Shown: positions 10,901 to 23,500 of the stretch, one piece after another | Layout: the number at the start of each line of letters is the position of its first letter | Numbering within the stretch: position 1 is the first letter of the stretch | Assembly: GCA_947650285.1 (NCBI GenBank) | Contig: CANTFL010000467.1 | Location: forward strand, 124,001 to 188,000 | Length of the DNA stretch: 64,000 nucleotides | Origin: Hyaloperonospora brassicae | Lineage: Eukaryota; Oomycota; Peronosporomycetes; Peronosporales; Peronosporaceae | Direction: 5' to 3' | Position numbers and translations under genes: made by a program | The notes under the pieces: model-generated | Seen by the model: the letters and a program-made list of their open reading frames with translations, nothing else | Database searches by the model: none | What the model was told of the DNA's origin: nothing

Positions 10901-13900
10901 TAAGGCCGATAGAATAATCACTGTAAGGACGGATGCAGATGATAAATGTGATCTGTTTGTCTTTTTTTTAAATGAGGAAAACGATGGGAACCTCGGACAC
11001 CATGTCCAGGTTAAACAGCTCTAACTATATATGAACATGCACGTCGACATCATTTTTATACGATCTTAAAGCTCGTACATCATTATAAATATCAGCCTGT
11101 CGTATCAAAAATAGCGTCTACCACCATAGCATTAAGGCAAATTGTTCCGATAGTCATATTGTATACTATATCGAGATCTTACTACCCTCATCCTTTATTA
11201 TTAGTAAATTATCAGAGTCTGACATGCTATTCAATATGTTGGTTCGGTAATATACGCCTCTATCCACCATTAGTGATTGACCCATCTGTAATCCAGCATG
11301 TAGGTTCTTCCTCAATGTAGTGCTATTTTGCGCTTATGAAGTCCAGTTTTTAGGATGCTACGGTGTTTCTAATGAATGTATGGCGCTGTTTCGACATCGA
11401 AACGATTTATAGTACTTCTTTGAGCGTCATTGCTACTTCTTTGATCCTAATTATATATATTGCCCTTAAATGTTTGACGTGTCAGTTTTATTGGATAGGA
11501 ATTTAAAGAAAAACACGGATTACTTCATTTTAAACAAAAGCACGAATTAAACATCGTAATGTGAGAAAATATATACAAAACAGATACGAACATGACAAAG
11601 AATGAGACTATCTACATTATAATCGCCAAAAATAAATAAATTTACCGATTTTTTGTTTTGCAGCATTTACTGCATAGATAATATTAACAGTGCGCTGATG
11701 GACATTCGAGGATTGCTCCGTGTAGATGTTTGTAATTCTAAACATTGTGATCCCGATTCTTGAAGAACAAGTTGCGTTTATTAAAAATCAAACTTTTACG
11801 CCTTGTGGACGTTTGAAGTTTATATTGAATATGATGACCCCTACATGTTATAATCATTACCCCTAATGTCTTCTTTTCATTATAGTACGCAACTTCATCT
11901 TTTTGTATGCCTATTTTTGTTGTTTCTCTTTATGCCGAGTAATTTGAACGCAATTTTCTTTTTTTGACTTTCTGCGTTTGTAGTTTCTCGTCTTGCAGAG
12001 TACTCAGCTGAACTAGCTTAGTAACTTGCTTTTGCTGTATATCCCCCTGCCGATCACGCATTTATGATACCTGACATCCATTTCTTGCGTATCATATTCA
12101 ATTTATCCCACAAATGTTTACGCATCATCTCCTGTTTTACTGATTCTAATAAGGCTGACAACTTAGCGACAATTCTGTTTATCTCACATATCTCATTTGT
12201 CGGCATTTTGTAAAAGCGGGCTCGGACAACTAATATACAAACTTTTTATAGTATTATTTGCAATTGAATAGAGTGTACATCATGAATAATGTCGAATTGA
12301 TCAAATATCGACCTATAAAGGCGTCGTACAGCAGCAAATTTTAATTGCATGTTTAAATAACGAAATAACATATTGATTTAGGTCCGTAGTTTAAAAGCTA
12401 CCATGTTGTGTCGAATACTACTTTTTCCAAAGGATTCATCATGCAAAAAAACGAGGATATACTATTTTTGTAATTCATCACCAATATACATTATTCGTCT
12501 AGATATCAGAATACCGACTTATAATGCTTATCATATGCAAGTGAGAAACGATCAGCCAAAATGCTATACGTGAGTGAGCCAAAACCTATGAACAACATCC
12601 GACAACATTCGCTTTCATACCAATATGCTTGAGGCAATCTTATCAATTGAAATTAGCGTGTACCGTCAGAACGTTTTTGAGTATAAATAATTCGAACCAT
12701 GGCATCATGCGTCCGTAGGCAAGCATGGTTATGTTAACTCTACCAAATAAAGGATACCGTTAAGTTGTGCATCGCACATATTCGTCTTGTTACCTTATTA
12801 AGGTACTTAGTCAGTTTCACTCGGTGATGCTAACTTATCTATGATTGTAAGGACAAAAAATTTGAGACAAGACTGTGATCATCAAGCAAGGCATGACAAC
12901 TAATGTTTTGAATACATTACTTTGGCATTTACTTTCTTCGACAACACTCAATACCTAATAATTTCGTTTCAATTCCGCTTGGTAGACTGCAAATGCAAGA
13001 AAATAGACAACTCACGCAAATAGCCGTCGAAAATATCGTAGCTAGATGTGAGCTTGACTTATGCAGACGAAAATGTGCTAGTCCCTCTATAACCTTACAT
13101 GCAAACCTTGATATAAGATGTCAATTTGTGCTGATTAAAAATTTGCTAGTCCACGAACGTTTCTTACATGTCAAACCTCGTCACTATATTAGCACCTGCT
13201 GTATAAGATTTTAAATACGTCCAATAAGAAGTTTGAATGGACAAGTCGCGACCCGTTACCAGGCTTATCAATTTATTTTATGACTGACCCATTTGATAGA
13301 GAGCTAGATGCATATCCTTTACTTGGCAAAATCAGGTCAATGTTCAAATTTTGTAACGAGATTATTGACTGCCAATGAGTTAGATGCAAAAATGTGCATC
13401 ATTACCAAGGCAAGAGCAATAATGTAGCAGACAAGCTGACAATCACGATCATCAAGGATTTAAAATCTTTAATTAGATGTCGAGTTGCCAGCATATGTAC
13501 CTCGAGCTCGACAAATTAATTGAATGCGTCTTCATAAAAGCCTCATTATCGTACGAAAGTCGTGCAGGATGCGCGCGAGTATAATTCTTTCAAATTGAAA
13601 TGCGGCGATGGTTTTAAGTTATGAATGTGATACACGCCTTATTTTTCGACATCGTCGTACAACCTTTATATACAACAAATGACACTTGTCAGTCAATGGG
13701 CGCATACATTCGTATTGATTAAATCGTCAGATTGTATCAATCTTTATTTTTCTAATGCACAATGAGACGATGTAAGATACTCCATCGATACTCGTGAACG
13801 TCATATATCCATCCTTAAAATACTATTTTCGTTGCCGAGTATATATCGGAAGCACCGGACTCAAGCTCTCACCCTGTTGATATGCATACATACGAAATAG

Positions 13901-15592
13901 AAGGAAATAATGACGGTACGCAACCATTTGTTGAGATAGTATTTTGGTACATTTCTCGAATTTTGTGATTTCTATAATGTGTACATAGCCGCTTTCATTC
14001 TTAATAGCTTATATAATACACGAGCTCAACCATTCGTCCATCAAACAAAAAAGTGAATTGTTCGTGTCAGATTTTAAGTCGGAATAGCGAGACTGCAACT
14101 CCTAACGAAAACATTATGCTTTGTTCATCGGACCAGTACAAGCTTGCTTGACAATTTTTTTTCAAATCTATTTTCGCGAAGGTTTTAATATTTTTTCATA
14201 AAACTAGTGTCCATACAAATGCTTTGTTTCGATCGATGACTCTTTCAAGGTGTGACCCCGTCTTTCGGTCAGCACCGAGTTTATTTACGTTCCCATCATA
14301 TTTTGTACAATGGTGTTCCTGTTTAGTACACAAGCCGTAAGCTAGCTATACAGACGGTGTCCAATATAGGAAAAAATACTGAAGTACCTCAATGTATCAT
14401 GAACAGCAAAATGCCATATTTTATGAAAAGGTTTAAAGAAAACGATCTACAAGTTGATTGCGATTCGCGAGTAGTGAGGGAAGCAAAGCGTAGTCAACAT
14501 ATTACGATATTGGTGTTTATGAGCAGGTTAGAGACCTAAACATCTGCATGGCAATGATGATTACTAAGATTATACATAAATGTCAAATGAATGCATGTTC
14601 CTATTTTACTTAGTCAAAAATCACTCGTCGTTACACCTGCCATCGAAACTAGTTTCGTCTGAGTATAATGAAAATCTCATATGTCAGTCATTTTTATTAA
14701 ATGACGAAGAAGATGAGACATATTTCAATTTGGCTTACTTTGTTGGACGTTTGGACAGCCCTTTGTTCAAACAAAAGTTCCAAGCTTTCAGCGCAAACGC
14801 GTACGGAGGACAGGCCTGACATTTTTACCGCTTTGTAAACGGTCAATACTAGCTGGTGTAGCTTTTTGATAGGCGCCTTGTGGTACTAGCGTGTGATCAA
14901 CAATATTTTTTCGTGTGGCCAACCATGCAGAAGATATGAAGCTGTCAAAGGCACAGGTGTTTGTATTTGTTCGTAAAATAATAAATATATATATATATAT
15001 ATATGTTTAATGAACATGTCTACACACCTTTTTGACAGATACCTCATCTTACGAGCTGCATTATCAGTCTACAATTTTTTGCCTTCTAAATACCACATAT
15101 TGATCACGATTTTTGTGCTTTTTACTTTAAGTACTAGTAGACCGTTAAGCACATATCTTGGTTTAAGATCAAACTTGCACATGCAGAAAGTCTTTCGTGT
15201 TCAGATATGTGATAAATGAAATAAATCTAGTAAGTGATTTTAGTTTAGCATTTGACAAACTAATTTGTCCGTGAGGTGTTCATTATCAAGGTGAGAAATC
15301 TCCGAACGTGAGCTCACACAGACAGCGCAGTCGTGCTGAAAGCCGTCAGCACGGCAAACTAATTTACGTTGGCTTCGTTAGTGAACCCTACGACTTGATG
15401 TAGCTTTCGAGTTTGTACATAATAGTGTTGAAGACCTCGCGAACTTCTGTCTGAGTCAACTTCGCTGAGTGTATTATCTTTGTCCAGATTGCAATTGATC
15501 GCTGGTTCGGAAAAGGACGTTAAACAGTTCAACGAAGTGATGAGACACTACATTATAAGTTAAAAACAACTAGTGATAAGTTTATTGATTGT
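7961..15592. other. AT-rich gene-free interval
   Basis: About 7.6 kb that is visibly richer in A and T than the LINE to its left. It contains only scattered ORFs of up to about 80 codons, none with a recognisable motif, signal peptide or partner frame. I recognise no LTR, TIR or transposase motif, so if transposons are present they are too old to read. A short AT dinucleotide run lies at 14985-15004. The interval ends directly downstream of the effector candidate stop codon. Confidence 0.6.
14985..15004. repeat. (AT)n microsatellite
   Basis: Ten AT units in an otherwise AT-rich region; no functional claim is made. Confidence 0.9.
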
Positions 15593-16255
15593 TTATCCAG
15601 CATGCCGGGCGGTGGAACGGCGCCTGTGATGCAGGTACTTTCGATACGAACTTACGATATCTTGAACATACACATCGTCTCCCCACTGCCACGCATAAGG
15701 TTTCGTAAACAGCTCTTTTACACCGTTCACATCTAATTTTCGTTGAAACCACTGCTTGAAAAGCGCCTTCTGCATATGCACCGCATTTTCCTCGAACAAC
15801 TTCGCGCGCGAGATCAGGATTGCCACCTCGTTCTCGAGTAATCTTGTCCGAAAGAAGAACAGCACCGCGGCGTCCGGATCGCTGTGCTCGGTGTTGCGAT
15901 GAAGATGTCGGACGAACCTGCAAAAGTCCTTTGACAGCAACTCACCCGGCGCATCGATTCGACGAACGTCCAGCTTGCCGGCTTGAAGAGTGTGGACAAT
16001 GGTATACATCTTCACTTCATGGGGTAAGTTCTTCAAGTCCTTGAGCGCGTGTTTCATAATGCGCGCGGGTTTCATCTTCGACCATTTCTCGCGAAGCTTA
16101 CCGCCTGTATGGCCAAGCTTAGCTTTCAATTCATGGATAGGATCCATCCAATCCATGTCATCGTTCGAGTCGTCCATTCTGGCGGCCGAGGCGCAGTCAC
16201 TACTGAGCAGGAGCATACCACTCATAAAGAGAGCACAGACGTAGAAGGATCGCAT
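15593..16255 (-). CDS. Secreted effector candidate, WY-like, without RXLR
   Basis: A 220-residue ORF with no introns. Residues 1-24 form a clear signal peptide: Met-Arg, a hydrophobic core, then C-A-S-A before the likely cleavage site. The mature N-terminus is acidic (D-D-S-N-D-D-M-D-W-M-D, residues 28-38). The rest is Lys/Arg-rich and predicted helical, with aromatic spacing (W169, F170, Y187, W189, W191, Y196, Y204, Y207) reminiscent of WY-fold effectors: F-K-Q-W-F then V-K-E-L-F. I see no RXLR or EER motif at the usual position. Likely role: secretion during host colonisation; target unknown. The Met at 16255 is preferred to one at 16333: only it puts the signal peptide at the N-terminus, and the Inr-like site at 16342-16357 leaves a normal 5' leader. 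It is the only intact non-transposon gene here. Alternative: a secreted protein unrelated to effectors. Confidence 0.7.
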   Translation of the reverse strand: MRSFYVCALFMSGMLLLSSDCASAARMDDSNDDMDWMDPIHELKAKLGHTGGKLREKWSKMKPARIMKHALKDLKNLPHEVKMYTIVHTLQAGKLDVRRIDAPGELLSKDFCRFVRHLHRNTEHSDPDAAVLFFFRTRLLENEVAILISRAKLFEENAVHMQKALFKQWFQRKLDVNGVKELFTKPYAWQWGDDVYVQDIVSSYRKYLHHRRRSTARHAG

Positions 16256-16341
16256 CGTCGACTTCAAATGTATATGGCTGGATCTGGGGCAGGTGGCTGA
16301 TCCGACGCGAGCCTCTAACTGGATTCTGGCCACGCAGGCGC

Positions 16342-16357
16342 AAGATGAAAAGTGAGT
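16342..16357 (-). promoter_or_regulatory. Oomycete-type initiator (Inr) upstream of the effector candidate
   Basis: On the minus strand the sequence ACTCACTTTTCATCTT matches the published oomycete core promoter consensus GCTCATTYYNCAWTTT in 13 of 16 positions. It lies 87-102 bases upstream of the chosen ATG, within the usual distance for oomycete transcription starts. The match was made by eye; a single Inr hit in a pyrimidine-rich leader can occur by chance. Confidence 0.5.
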
Positions 16358-17160
16358 AGAGGGTGTGTGATTTTAGAGCCCAGCGAGAAGAGTCCGTACC
16401 GCTGCGACAGAGAAGTTAGCTCCAGAGGAGGCGATGAGCAGACGGCGGCCAGATCAGGTGGTGTAATGTGTGTAAAAATTATTGTTACGGCTCTAATCTA
16501 AAACGTGTGGAGGAGGGAATAGTGCACAAAGCCGGTCGTGTGGTCAATGATTTCTCGTCGAAAATGACACGTGCCATAAAATCTGAGCATTCGAACCTCG
16601 TACAGTAAAACCCCTCATAGACAATTTCCTGTTAGTTAGTAACCCCATGTAGTAAACATAAAGTTTCCGGCCCAACGCAATCATGCACTCCTTTATCCTG
16701 CGCAACTGTAAGTAAATCACGTGACTTTCCAACTCTTCCAACCTGATATCCTCTACTAGACATTTTTTAATCCACCCAATTGTATTAACTAAGAAGGGTT
16801 CTACTGTGCCGGGTCCAGAACCGTTTCTAGCGCAGGTGCTTGTCGAGGCATACCCGACGTAGACTTAGGAAGAAGCAAGTAAATAACCCCGTGTAAATAC
16901 TGCATGGAATGCCGTTCCATGCTACTTCCGTCTTCAGTGCGCTCATGCATGTACGAGTGGCACACGCCTCAGATTGTCCCGACAACGAGCTTCTTCTCCG
17001 GCCGAATAAGGACTTGCTGGACTGAGACTCGAAGATAAAGGGAAGAAGAGCAAAAACAGACCACGAGGTGGCGATGGGTTATACCAAGCAACGTTGACGT
17101 TCGATACCCGGCTCGTCCCGTCAGCAAGACAACGACAAAGCTTCTTCAGAACCCCATGTC
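16358..17160. other. Intergenic, nothing recognised
   Basis: Upstream flank of the effector candidate. Short ORFs on both strands (up to 89 codons) show no motif or signal. Confidence 0.5.
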
Positions 17161-17830
17161 GACGGTTTGTCATGCAATGATTACAAGATGAACACGAGCG
17201 ACATGGCCGCATAATTTACGAGATCGATTGCTCAAGTTCAGGTTGCAGGACCGCACCCGTTTGTAGTGCAAGTAGCGTCGGACTTGCCTCCTGCAATTGG
17301 TGGAAATCTGGCAAACTACAAACATGTAGCATTGATAGAAGGAAATATTACGGGTCATGTGAAGTATAAGCCCGGCACAAAGCTGGTAGCAGCAGTCATC
17401 CGACTACACGTGAAAGCAAGTACTTCGTGAGCCTACTTGAATATCATATCCAAGCTGCTGAAGACGCATGCGTTGACAAATGTCCGGTGGCACGGCAATT
17501 ACCCGGCGAGCAGGGCGACGATAGGCTCGCATACATCGGCGGAAAGAACCTGCCGTATGTAACATCACTTCGAGAGTGGCCCAAAATCATTTCGATGCAG
17601 TTTCATATCTCGGGCCTTGCTCAACCTTATTCAAGCTGACTGGTACCGCTATTTCCAGCCGAATGTCCACCAAATTAGTGCAGTTGCCTGGACCGAAACA
17701 GAAATCATACATCGTCCAATCCTACACCTCAATTTTCACGGGCTCCTCATGCTGCTTGTACCGCTTTGAGCGCTCTTCCGCTTCGGGCCCTAGAATGGGT
17801 ACACCTATTTCGCTGAAGAAAAGAATGTAG
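17161..17830 (+). pseudogene. Possible decayed host gene, function unknown
   Basis: One plus-strand frame reads as protein-like sequence across about 670 bases despite several stops. Pieces include V-V-Q-V-A-S-D-L-P-P-A-I-G-G-N-L, H-V-A-L-I-E-G-N-I-T-G-H-V-K-Y-K-P-G-T-K, L-L-N-L-I-Q-A-D-W-Y-R-Y-F-Q-P-N-V-H-Q and I-I-H-R-P-I-L-H-L-N-F-H-G. The stops fall between blocks that stay in the same phase, the pattern expected of point-mutation decay. I do not recognise the family and it lacks RT, integrase or transposase motifs. It could also be a fragment of an unfamiliar transposon. Confidence 0.3.
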
Positions 17831-20119
17831 CGTAAGTCAGCGGAAGACAAATCTTCTAGATCTCAAAGCTCAAAGTGACGTCCCTAGGCCAGCGAAACCA
17901 GAAGGCTCGTATATTGACTTTGACCTTGCTTGTCAACCTATTGACGGACTTTTGAATGCTTGAGATCATGAAAATCTCCTAAATATTGTGATTGCAGGGC
18001 AAGGGTATAGAAACGGTCGTTGGATGCATTTGGGTCTACAGATCGAGATTTCTTCCGAACTTGTTAAACAGTAGAGCAAGCGTGACTTAATCTTCTGATA
18101 CGTCCAGATGTTCTGAGGGTTAGGTCAAAAGGAAAATTCTGACAAGCCTATTCGGCTAGGACGTAGAGGGGACAAGAAACTGGCGGGAAGTTGGAAATGC
18201 ATGTGCTCCGTCTGAAGCCGCTAGTTTGACGCACGCCGCGCGAGTTTTCGTGCTAATCACGGCGTGCGATGTAACGTGCCGTTCATTTGCTTAGCGTCGA
18301 GCGTCAAGCGTGATGCCGAACGGTATTCCTTGAGGGCTCCGATGAATCATTTCAATAGCTCTGAAGGTTGAGGATAAGTTACAGTGTTTCCACTACACGG
18401 CGAAAAGAGTCCGTAGAACCGAATGCGTAGCTCAACACATCATTTTCTCTCATCACAGCAATGTACAACTGATCGACTACTCAGCGGTTTGCCTAAAGTC
18501 TCTCGGGTCTATTGCTATGGCATTCAAAAGGGAGCATGTGCACCTTTACCTTGGCGTGCTGCTGGATAAATTTGCAGTACACGCTGTACGCGTATCAGGT
18601 ACGACTTTATTCCTACCGACTTGGTCGGTCATTCGTAACCTTTTCAACATTTTTTCTGTCCTCAACCTGATGGCGGCGGAAGACGACCATTACTTGCGGC
18701 ATTCTTCAGTCGTTCGCTTATATGGCGCTAACTTCGATCCTGATAATCGTAGATTTAAGTGTTGCTTGAATTTGTTTTACCAACAGACTAGTGATACAAA
18801 AACACTTCGAAGTATCGGCCACACTCACTTCTACGCGCACACGCGTTCTTCCACCTCGTCGTAATTGCCTCTCATTCTGAATGAATATCGTGGACAGCTT
18901 CTGTGCCTGTATGCGGGCACGACGGGCCAAACACGAGGCATGCGTCCTTCACCTAAGCGTCCAATCATCCGCTGGCACACAAGCTTTTTCTAGCAGGCCT
19001 ATGCACACGCGCGGATTCGAAAGAGTGTCATTTTGTATTCATCACTCTACGGTAGCACGTTACGTACGACGGCCAGCTACACATTTACGGCGGGCGATAA
19101 AACGTCTGGATACCGCAATTCCGTCAGGTAACAACACACACCTAATATTTTGATAGCTCGTTCTCTCGAGCCTAAACTGTTCCGGCGTCTCTTGTAAATG
19201 CTGCAAACAGTCATGCGCTGTCTTGATCTGCCTTTCGGAGCTTCGCCAAAGTTCTAGGCAATGCAAATTGCGAACACATACTTCAACGGTGCTTTTAAAC
19301 AGGTTGAACGACGAGTTTATGTAAAGTCAATCACCCTTCATTCATTTCGCCATTTTTCTAACGCCTATTCTATTCACGTCCGTCATTTTTGACATTTCGG
19401 ACTGGGCAAGGCAAGCTGTTTGATTTAAACAAGCATTTTTGTAAACTAATGCTATAGCATCAGAATCCAGTCGGCACAGAATCACACCATGTCTACTCCA
19501 AATGTCCAAACATTCGGTGGAGCCATATTCGCGTCGGTAGAGTATTTATCACAATACATAGCACCAACCGTGCCAAAGCTAGATCACACAAGTCCACGTC
19601 AACCAATATATCTCTGCGTCGTTCTATGCTTTTCATGTCAGGCCTACAACTCCGTGAAATGTCCTATGGCGATGACGGGCAGAAACTTATGATTTTGTCG
19701 TGGCGCCTTGTAAAGCTTTCTGTGTACAGGATCTAGCCATGCTAATTGTGCTCGTAGTTATTCCAGCTTATATCCTGCGAAATCGCGTCAGCATCCAGAC
19801 ATAAGCGTCGGCTCGAGGGCTCCAATAACAAACGTTAACCAACAAATTTGATGTCGGGGACCATTACCCATTTCAGTTGCATCATCCCTCCACGACTCTT
19901 GATTGCGAGCTATCTATCGGTTTCGAAGGGCGCTCGGGTAAAATTATAATATCGTGGGCGCATGGTGAACGGGACGAATGTCTGCTCAGCTCTCATCATG
20001 ATAGAACGAATTGCTTAATTATAAAGTTGTTGAGGCAATCAATTGAAGGGGTCATATTCATTTGGTTATACAGATACTCCGCTAATCCCAGGGCAAAAAC
20101 CTACGATCTATGTCGGTTG
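17831..20119. other. Interval without recognised genes
   Basis: Several ORFs of 60-115 codons, the longest at 18517-18864 (plus), have no motif I recognise. No LTR, TIR or RT signature was seen. Confidence 0.45.
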
Positions 20120-20561
20120 TGTAGCAGGACACGCCCTTGCGTCAATTCAACACAAGGTTGCGTGCACCCGACGTCACGTACACGTGGCGAGGAAGCGCAG
20201 CGAAGCAGACAAAACTTGAAGGCTCCGTCTAAAGAAAAAAGTAGAACCGTTATTTATTATAGTTATGTATCTTTCTAAATCATCTTTCCTTTCAATCTAC
20301 CAATACTAATTACCGTCTCCTATGTGGGTTTCTTGTTTGGTCACCACTCATTGCGCGCGTCCAGCAGCGATTGTTGTTTTATTTGGTTGATGGGACCACA
20401 TCAACCAAAAGTGGAGCACCCAAATATATTATTCTCGGGGGTAAGATTCCGCCAACATCACCTTTTCTCGATTGATGTTAATTGAGTATTATCGAAAATA
20501 GATGATACCCAAAAATTGATGCATTCGTATCAATTTTATGTAACGGGCTCACCCAGTTACA
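20120..20561 (-). mobile_element. Decayed Ty3/gypsy LTR remnant
   Basis: Aligns by eye with the LTRs of Ty3/gypsy element 2 along its whole length, in the same orientation. It shows the terminal TGTAGCAGG, the ACACGCCCTTGCGT block, GAGGAAGCG, CACTCATTGCGCGCGTCCAGC, and the end block GTAACGGGCTCACCCAGTTACA. It is clearly more diverged than the LTRs at 56 kb and 64 kb. No internal element sequence flanks it, so it is probably a solo LTR left by recombination. No target-site duplication was found. Confidence 0.7.
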
Positions 20562-23500
20562 GATCGCACAAAAACATGATGGGTCACGGTTATTTTTGAC
20601 TCATCACTTTCACCAGCCAAATTTAGCAACGCGCTTGATTCTAAAAATGCGCATATCATGTGTTTAGACAACGCGATCACGTCCCCAGCCATACACGCGC
20701 GGTACATCTAGTCAATAGTACAAACCTACACATTGTGAAGATCAGGTCAAAGGAATTCACCTTTTATGTATATCATACAGAACCGAACTCTTCTCATCAG
20801 TAGCAGTTTAGACTGCAGCGTTAAGCAAGACTAATCTTGCTAAAGTTGCCTCCTTCATCTCATAGGCGCTGAAAATACGGTTGCTCCTCGTGGCTCTTCG
20901 TTGTGTGTATCAATTTATCGACTTGTGATAGTACAAAGGGAGGAGAGGGAGCCTTGTTAGGACGCTTAGGGGTATAAATAATGGTCATAACATAGAAAGA
21001 GTCAATGCAGCAAGGTGCCGATGAGTTAAAATAGTTTGAGCTAGTTAACGACCTGTCGCGGAGCCTTGAATTGGCTAGAAAGCTCTGAAAACTAGGCATG
21101 GTGCTCGCTATTGATACGTTCATTGGGCCGTAGCCGGTACTGTCTCGCCTTCATCGATTCGGAAGGCAATCCCGGCTAGCGTAAAATATACAAACGACAG
21201 TCATGCCGCATTACAATACATTTTACATCGGTTCGTAGAGCCTCAATTTTTTACTCTGGCGTAGGGATGATATACACATCAAGATGCCACATTTAATATC
21301 TTGCGAATGATGAATACTAGGTTAGGACTTGCAACACAAATGATATCATGCAACTTGGGATATAAAGTACGGTCGGAACGATGACAGTATTGTTTGTGAT
21401 TATCGGGGTGTCACGATGCCAGGCACATCAACTTTCGTATTCATAGGACTAACGATAGATATGCAAGCGTCGATGTAAGTTGCTAGTCTTAAGAATGGAG
21501 AGCGAGATGACCAGACAAGGTGGCTAGACATTACAATAATCTTATACATTGTTAGGCTCCGGCGTTACTTTCACGGCAGCAACGGCGGCATAAACACCGT
21601 TCCACGACCCTAGTGGGCGAAGTTGAAGGTTTGTTTCGTAATTATTATTATAATAAGTAAAATCCGCTCACATCAACATGTAAGCGAGCGTACATCCATT
21701 GAGGAGGTATACAAGGGCTCTTTAACGTGTCTCTTTTGTTGGAGCTCTGCATCGTGAAGCGTCAGCTATATGAAGTTTCAACATTGTATGCTAGAGGCAG
21801 CCATCCACGCCGACTCACTTACCAGTGTTGACCTACGAATTCTCAGACCCTAAACACGCTGGATTTTTTAACAAAATCAGCAAAACCTGTGTCCCGTGTC
21901 TGGCGCTTTTGGCTTGTCACGAAAGATCTTAAGTATCTAGAAATTACTTCTAACTAATTGACGGCTATAAATAGCTATTTCTTCTATATTTTGTGGTCAT
22001 GATAGATATTTAAATACACAGGATTGGAATTTTGCCACGGACGGGTGTCCGACGTAATGCACCCCTGTGACAACGATTATTACGACAACGCACGAAATTA
22101 TGAATTTGCATTTACATGAACCTATTGCGAGTAACCTAGTTTGCTTGTGTTTGACTCCTTCCATTCCATTAGTGTATTTTTTGTCCGTTAGGTAGTCCCA
22201 TGAATGAAGAAAGCGACTAGCATTGATGCACCAGACGCAGAACGTCCATTTGAAATGAACAATAAATGAGCTACTTGACTACATTGGGCCACGTGACTAT
22301 AATATACTCGTACCGTTGACTCCTTATTAAAGAATTCACATAATATATAACATGTCCATTCTTCATAAGCGTATGTGTAGGCAGGACAGACATGATTTCA
22401 TCTGCACCGTATTCGGCAAAAGCCCTGAGTCGGTCCTTGTTCAGGTGGCTGAGATCGGCAAAGTGGCCTGAATTCGATCAAAATGTTTCGGTTTCTTGGC
22501 CCTCATCTCGTCATAGAATGACGTATAGAAAAAAGAAAACAATGTTTGACCTTAATTTGTGTGCCTCGTCGAGTGCTGTCCTACGGAGCGTTGTTCGCGG
22601 CAGGGACATCGTAGCTCAAATAGCCCCATCCCTCCTTACAAAAAGTTATAATAATTGTGGGCGCCTAAACTCACCCCACTGTATTCATAAGGATCTGGAG
22701 AATACGCAGTCGGTCTTGCCGTTGAAATATCACTATCGGTAATAGCACGAGGAAGTCTGTGATGCATTGGCAGAAATAATCGATTTCTGAGGGATTTATA
22801 CTACGGCTGTGTTCTATTTTTACATCAACGATATTTGAGTTAATCGAACGTTTGAAGTTCAAAAGTGGACACTCTACATTTGGCAAAACTAATGAAACCC
22901 CACTCTCGGTGCGAGCACCTAGAGTGCCCGCACTAGCAGCATGATAGTATCTAAACATCAGTAAGGTGGCAGAGGGCAACTCTATAAATTTCATGTTTGA
23001 AGACTCATTGGGTCAGTCGCTGTTTACATGTTTGCGAACTAGACATCGCACTATATTAAGTTTTTGAGCCGAATCTACACCCGCAACACTGACGCGGATA
23101 TTCAGCAACTTGCGCCAGATCAGCTCCGACACCATCTATCCATTTACGTACTTGATGTTGTACCTAATGATACGAGTGCAATAACTACCGCTTGGTCTAG
23201 TCGATCACACTAACCGTGCTTACGAAGTTTAGCCCGGTACTACAGTTGATGTGCCGAAATCCTCACTGACCATCGATCATTCTTAATTTCTTCCAGCTAA
23301 CGCATTAGAAGCCTGACAATCATTTGCAATTATCGATACACTCCTGAACGCAAACAGATCGCCAAATACTTGATACAATAGGGACCCAGTGTTGTATTAT
23401 TCGTCATCAAGTCCGCCTTCTAGACGTCAGGTACTTGCCGTGTTTCCAGCACGCAGGGTCCGTAACAAGTTCAACTACTAACAATCCAACTTTTCAGACC

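Noticed and set aside
12993..13214. 73-codon ORF in the AT-rich interval with two loosely similar halves
   Set aside because: The internal similarity is short and low-complexity; it does not support a gene or a tandem repeat.
15820..16300. Plus-strand ORFs of 74-84 codons opposite the effector gene
   Set aside because: They are shadows of the minus-strand CDS, with no motif and basic composition expected of antisense reading.
16256..16333. Longer 246-codon form of the effector starting at 16333
   Set aside because: It would bury the signal peptide 26 residues in and leave almost no leader after the Inr-like site; the Met at 16255 fits better.
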